Origin: an uncultured Pseudomonadota bacterium
GTDB lineage: Bacteria; Pseudomonadota; Alphaproteobacteria; Rs-D84
Assembly: GCA_945483255.1 (NCBI GenBank)
Contig: CALYRP010000031.1
Coordinates: 1 to 9,307, forward strand
Direction: 5' to 3'
DNA length: 9,307 nucleotides
Below are positions 6,667 through 9,307 of this stretch, piece by piece. The notes under the pieces are model-generated. The model had not been told where the DNA came from, searched no databases, and saw nothing but the letters and a program-made list of their open reading frames with translations. The stretch's first letter is position 1, and every line of letters begins with the position of its first letter. A program made the position numbers and the translations under genes.

Positions 6667-7413
6667 TTATTTTGTTACATAACAATCAAGACCATCTGAT
6701 TTTGCATTTCTGCAAAAACCATTTGCGTCATTTGAATTTTGGAATGCAACGCGTAAACGATATGTTGTTTGACCTTTGACATTTGCCGCCAATATAACAA
6801 ATTGTTTACCGCTGAACAAACTGCTGTGTGATGCACGCAATTTTTGTTCTGCTGCTTGGGCTGCGGCGCGTGTCCCATAAGAACCGAATTGAACATAAAT
6901 ACTGCCATTTGATGTTGCAACTGGTTTTGACGCTGCCTTTGGTGCAGGTTTTGTCGCTGGTTTCACGACTGGCTTTGATGCTGGTTTTGATTCTTTATCT
7001 GGATTAAAAGTAACTTCCTTTCTGTCATTAACGACGCGAACAGGCGCGCCATTTGTTTCAACAGGTTTTTCCGCCACAGGTGCCGCCTTTACAGGTTCTG
7101 CGACTTTTTGTTCTGCCTTTGGCGCAATTTCTGCAGGCTTAGATGGGACATTTAAATCAGCCACAGGTTGTTGAATTTCTTCGACCTTTTGCACAGGTGC
7201 ATCTAAATCAATATTAACACTTGTTCCCGAATCGCTGCTGACATGTGCGATTATTATCCATGTTGCCAATATAATTATTGCAACACCCAAACCCATTAAA
7301 AGCCATGGCTTTTTTGGACGCGGTACGGTAAAAGGCGCCGCTTCTGGTAATGCATCAACAGAATTCGCATCATCTTCCAGGTCTAACAAATCCAATTCTT
7401 GATCTTGGTCCAT
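6667..7413 (-). CDS. SPOR-domain inner-membrane protein
   Basis: The 248-residue protein has an acidic cytoplasmic N-terminus (1-35), one membrane segment at about 37-58, a long low-complexity periplasmic linker rich in Pro, Lys, Ala and Val (about 85-168, with KPA/KPV-type repeats at 143-165), and a C-terminal SPOR domain (about 171-247). SPOR domains bind denuded septal glycan strands, so a septal or peptidoglycan-remodelling role is inferred, as for FtsN or DedD. Cys234 and Cys244 could form a disulfide in the SPOR domain. The start at 7413 is chosen because AGGGGGAA (7418-7425) lies 4 bases upstream; the ATG at 7434 is almost at the predicted transcription start and lacks a ribosome site. 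FtsN is the nearest named analogue, but sequence alone does not justify the name. tatA follows after 16 bases. Confidence 0.85.
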   Translation of the reverse strand: MDQDQELDLLDLEDDANSVDALPEAAPFTVPRPKKPWLLMGLGVAIIILATWIIIAHVSSDSGTSVNIDLDAPVQKVEEIQQPVADLNVPSKPAEIAPKAEQKVAEPVKAAPVAEKPVETNGAPVRVVNDRKEVTFNPDKESKPASKPVVKPATKPAPKAASKPVATSNGSIYVQFGSYGTRAAAQAAEQKLRASHSSLFSGKQFVILAANVKGQTTYRLRVAFQNSNDANGFCRNAKSDGLDCYVTK

Positions 7414-7417
7414 AATA

Positions 7418-7425
7418 TTCCCCCT
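7418..7425 (-). promoter_or_regulatory. Ribosome binding site deciding the SPOR-protein start
   Basis: The minus strand reads AGGGGGAA, four bases before the ATG at 7413. It supports the 248-residue form over one starting seven codons earlier. Confidence 0.7.
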
Positions 7426-7443
7426 ATTTTTCATGATAAGACT

Positions 7444-7472
7444 ATTATATCACAAAAAAAACGTATAACCAA
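7444..7472 (-). promoter_or_regulatory. Extended -10 promoter for the SPOR-tatA operon
   Basis: On the minus strand TTGGTT (7467-7472), a 17-base spacer and TATAAT (7444-7449) are seen, with TGA directly before the -10 box, giving an extended -10 element. Transcription would start near 7437, about 24 bases before the SPOR ATG. The -35 box adjoins the stop codon of the small lipoprotein gene. Confidence 0.7.
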
Positions 7473-7473
7473 A

Positions 7474-7614
7474 TTATTTTGGCATATTTCCAAAATTAGG
7501 CGGAACAATCAATTTATGATTTGTTTCAACAATCGGTTCGTTTTCACATTTACAACAACCCGCAACAAAACCAACCAATGACACTAATGCTAATAAAACA
7601 GCAATCTTTTTCAT
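7474..7614 (-). CDS. Small lipoprotein of 46 residues, possibly BamF-related
   Basis: The product is too short for most ORF callers. It begins with two lysines and a hydrophobic stretch (4-18), then a lipobox VAGC with Cys20 as the acylated residue, so the mature chain would be only 27 residues. Two further cysteines (Cys21, Cys23) follow directly. The ATG has a good AAAGGAA ribosome site (7622-7628) with about 7 bases of spacing, and a TAA ends it, so expression is likely. The C-terminal LIVPPNFGNMP (35-45) recalls the PPDF-type motif near the N-terminus of mature BamF (DUF3035) lipoproteins of the alphaproteobacterial outer-membrane assembly complex. That link is a tentative inference; the protein might instead be an unrelated small lipoprotein or a truncated relic. 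It lies between thrS and the SPOR operon. Confidence 0.75.
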   Translation of the reverse strand: MKKIAVLLALVSLVGFVAGCCKCENEPIVETNHKLIVPPNFGNMPK

Positions 7615-7640
7615 GATTTTTTTCCTTTGTGTTTTATAAA

Positions 7641-7659
7641 GGGGCGAAATATTCGCCCC
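7641..7659 (-). terminator. Hairpin after thrS, probable terminator
   Basis: GGGGCGAA (7641-7648) and TTCGCCCC (7652-7659) form a perfect 8-base stem with a 3-base loop, six bases after the thrS stop. On the minus strand only TTTAT follows, a weak U tract, so termination may be partial and let some transcripts reach the small lipoprotein gene. Confidence 0.6.
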
Positions 7660-7665
7660 CTATTT

Positions 7666-9307
7666 TTATAACGGCATCTTAACTGCATCAACCATTTGCG
7701 AAACAAATTCAGACAATGGTTTAACCGTTTGTCCGTCCACACCCAGATGACGCAATGTTACAGATTTGTCGTTCATTTCTTTTTCACCAACAACCGCTAT
7801 AATCGGTGTTTTTGCCAAAGACAATTCACGCACTTTGTAATTAACTTTTTCATCCCTTAAATCAGCACGTGCATTGATACCGTTTTTAATCAAAGAATCT
7901 ACAACTTCATTTGCATAATCTTTGAATTTTTCAGAAACAGGAACAACCACAACTGGTTCTGGGGATAACCACAATGGTAAATTACCACCTGTTGATTCCA
8001 GCAAGATTCCCATAAATCTTTCAATAGAACCCAACATTGCACGATGCAACATAATTGGACGATGTTTTTCACCATCTTCACCAACATAAGACAAATCAAA
8101 TCTTTCCGGTAAATTCATATCCAGTTGAACTGTACCACACTGCCATACGCGTCCCATAGAATCTTTCAGATAATTATCGATTTTTGGACCATAGAATGCC
8201 GCATCATGTTCTGCAATTTCATATTCAATTCCATTCGCATCTAGCGCATTTTTAAGTGCGCCTTCTGCCCTGTCCCAAACTTCATCACTGCCGATACGGA
8301 ATTCAGATAATGGACGCGTTGCCAATTTCATTGTAATTTTTTCAAATCCGAACTTACCATAAACATCTTTAATGAAACGCAAGATTTTAACAACTTCGCT
8401 TTCTAATTGGTCTTCTGTGCAGAAAATGTGTGCATCATCTTGTGTAAATTCACGAACACGCATCAAGCCCGCCAAAGCCCCTGCTGCTTCATAACGATTA
8501 ACCTTGCCAAATTCAGACAAATATAACGGCAAATCTTTATAAGATTTCATACCATTACCAAACACCAGCATAGCACCCGGACAAGACATAGGTTTTACAC
8601 AGAAAACTTTACCATCCTGTGTTGTACCAGAATAGTTATGTGCACCATATTTTGCCCAGTGTCCAGATTTTTCCCACAGACATCTATCCATTACAGATGG
8701 TGTAGAAATTTCTTGATAGCCTGCCCTTTCTTGACGTGCACGAATATATTCAATCAATTTACGATAGATACGATAACCTTTGTCATGCCAGAACACAGCC
8801 CCAGGTGCAAATTCTGGTTCAAAATGGAACAAATCCATATCTTTACCCAATTTGCGATTATCTCGCGCCGCCGCTTCTTCTTGCATTTTCAAGAAAGCTT
8901 CAAGTGCCTGTGCGCTTTCAAATGCATCAACATAAATACGTTGCAACATTTTATTTTTGGAATCACCCTTCCAATAAGCGCCGGCTACATTACGGATTTT
9001 AAAACCGTCCCTTGGCAAATCTTTGCTGGACGCAACATGCGGCCCCTTGCAAAGGTCTGTAAAATCACGGAAAGTATAAATTGATAATACTTCGCCATTT
9101 GCATCATATTCATTTAACCATTCCATTTTATATGGTTGGTTTTTAAAAATTTCTTTGGCTTCTTCCAGAGATATTTCACGTCTTTCAAAACGACCATCAC
9201 TTTTAATAAGTGATTTCATTTCTTTTTCGATTGCAGAAGAATCTTCTTCGCTGAACCTGGGTTCGGTGTCAAGATCATAATAAAAACCATTTTGGGTTGA
9301 TGGTCCC
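7666..9307 (-). CDS. thrS: Threonyl-tRNA synthetase (5' end cut off by window edge)
   Basis: ThrRS charges tRNA-Thr with threonine in the cytoplasm and edits mischarged serine. The 546 visible residues begin inside the N-terminal editing domain (NGFYYD near residue 6-11); about 90 residues, including the TGS domain and the HxxxH editing motif, lie beyond the window. Editing residues still visible are Cys86 and His90 in FTDLCKGPH. The class II catalytic core has the zinc ligands Cys242 (KPMSCPG), His293 (QDDAHIF) and His421 (IMLHRAMLGSIERF), spaced as in E. coli Cys334, His385 and His511, and the motif 2 arginine in NRYE (271). The C-terminal anticodon-binding domain (about 445-546) is complete and ends at TAA. 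The ATG at 9219 is internal: the reading frame stays open with clear ThrRS sequence to the edge. A hairpin follows the gene. Confidence 0.97.
   Translation of the reverse strand, partial: GPSTQNGFYYDLDTEPRFSEEDSSAIEKEMKSLIKSDGRFERREISLEEAKEIFKNQPYKMEWLNEYDANGEVLSIYTFRDFTDLCKGPHVASSKDLPRDGFKIRNVAGAYWKGDSKNKMLQRIYVDAFESAQALEAFLKMQEEAAARDNRKLGKDMDLFHFEPEFAPGAVFWHDKGYRIYRKLIEYIRARQERAGYQEISTPSVMDRCLWEKSGHWAKYGAHNYSGTTQDGKVFCVKPMSCPGAMLVFGNGMKSYKDLPLYLSEFGKVNRYEAAGALAGLMRVREFTQDDAHIFCTEDQLESEVVKILRFIKDVYGKFGFEKITMKLATRPLSEFRIGSDEVWDRAEGALKNALDANGIEYEIAEHDAAFYGPKIDNYLKDSMGRVWQCGTVQLDMNLPERFDLSYVGEDGEKHRPIMLHRAMLGSIERFMGILLESTGGNLPLWLSPEPVVVVPVSEKFKDYANEVVDSLIKNGINARADLRDEKVNYKVRELSLAKTPIIAVVGEKEMNDKSVTLRHLGVDGQTVKPLSEFVSQMVDAVKMPL

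Noticed and set aside
7414..7434. Seven-codon longer start for the SPOR protein
   Set aside because: The ATG at 7434 is only a few bases from the predicted transcription start and has no ribosome site.
7469..7482. Short inverted repeat CCAAA/TTTGG at the end of the small lipoprotein gene
   Set aside because: The stem is only 5 AT-rich base pairs and the T run follows several bases later, so it is too weak to call a terminator.
8638..9084. 148-codon plus-strand open frame
   Set aside because: It lies wholly inside thrS on the opposite strand; the translation is rich in Cys, Phe and Ile with no recognisable domain, and thrS is unambiguous.

Overview
This window is a compact, AT-rich stretch of bacterial chromosome made almost entirely of housekeeping genes. 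The gene content suggests an alphaproteobacterium, perhaps a streamlined or host-associated lineage. The supporting traits are a DksA with no zinc-finger cysteines, a SPOR-domain protein with a C-terminal cysteine pair, a SufT/SufE-type Suf gene set, and a tiny lipoprotein with a BamF-like tail. The lineage is an inference. The standard genetic code fits: TGA ends sufE, and tryptophans are TGG where checked. I saw no rRNA, tRNA, CRISPR array, insertion sequence or prophage gene, and no gene-free stretch above 300 bases.

Left part (1-5572, minus strand). Read in transcription order, this holds sufS, sufT, sufE, a probable ftsL, ftsI and then recJ, which runs off the left edge. The first five abut or overlap by a few bases and probably form one operon driven by a good sigma70-type promoter at 5600-5627. 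It joins sulfur mobilisation for iron-sulfur cluster assembly (SufS desulfurase, SufE sulfur acceptor, SufT maturation factor) to septal peptidoglycan synthesis (FtsL, FtsI). sufB, sufC and sufD are absent here, as are the usual ftsL-ftsI neighbours mraZ, rsmH and murE. recJ follows after 42 bases, begins with GTG, and seems to have its own promoter inside the end of ftsI.

Centre (5573-6458, plus strand). trxA (thioredoxin) and dksA (RNA polymerase/ppGpp cofactor) form a short operon divergent from sufS. The -10 boxes of the two divergent promoters interlock in one 8-base palindrome. The dksA end is closed by a strong bidirectional terminator shared with the convergent tatA.

Right part (6459-9307, minus strand). 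In transcription order: thrS (threonyl-tRNA synthetase, missing its N-terminus at the right edge), a hairpin, a 46-residue lipoprotein gene, then a SPOR-domain membrane protein and tatA from an extended -10 promoter. The SPOR protein probably binds peptidoglycan at the septum. TatA forms the pore of the twin-arginine translocase.

I found no clear new multi-gene system. The points most worth a second look are the Suf/division operon, a repeat-bearing insertion in SufS, the tiny lipoprotein, and the interlocked divergent promoters.
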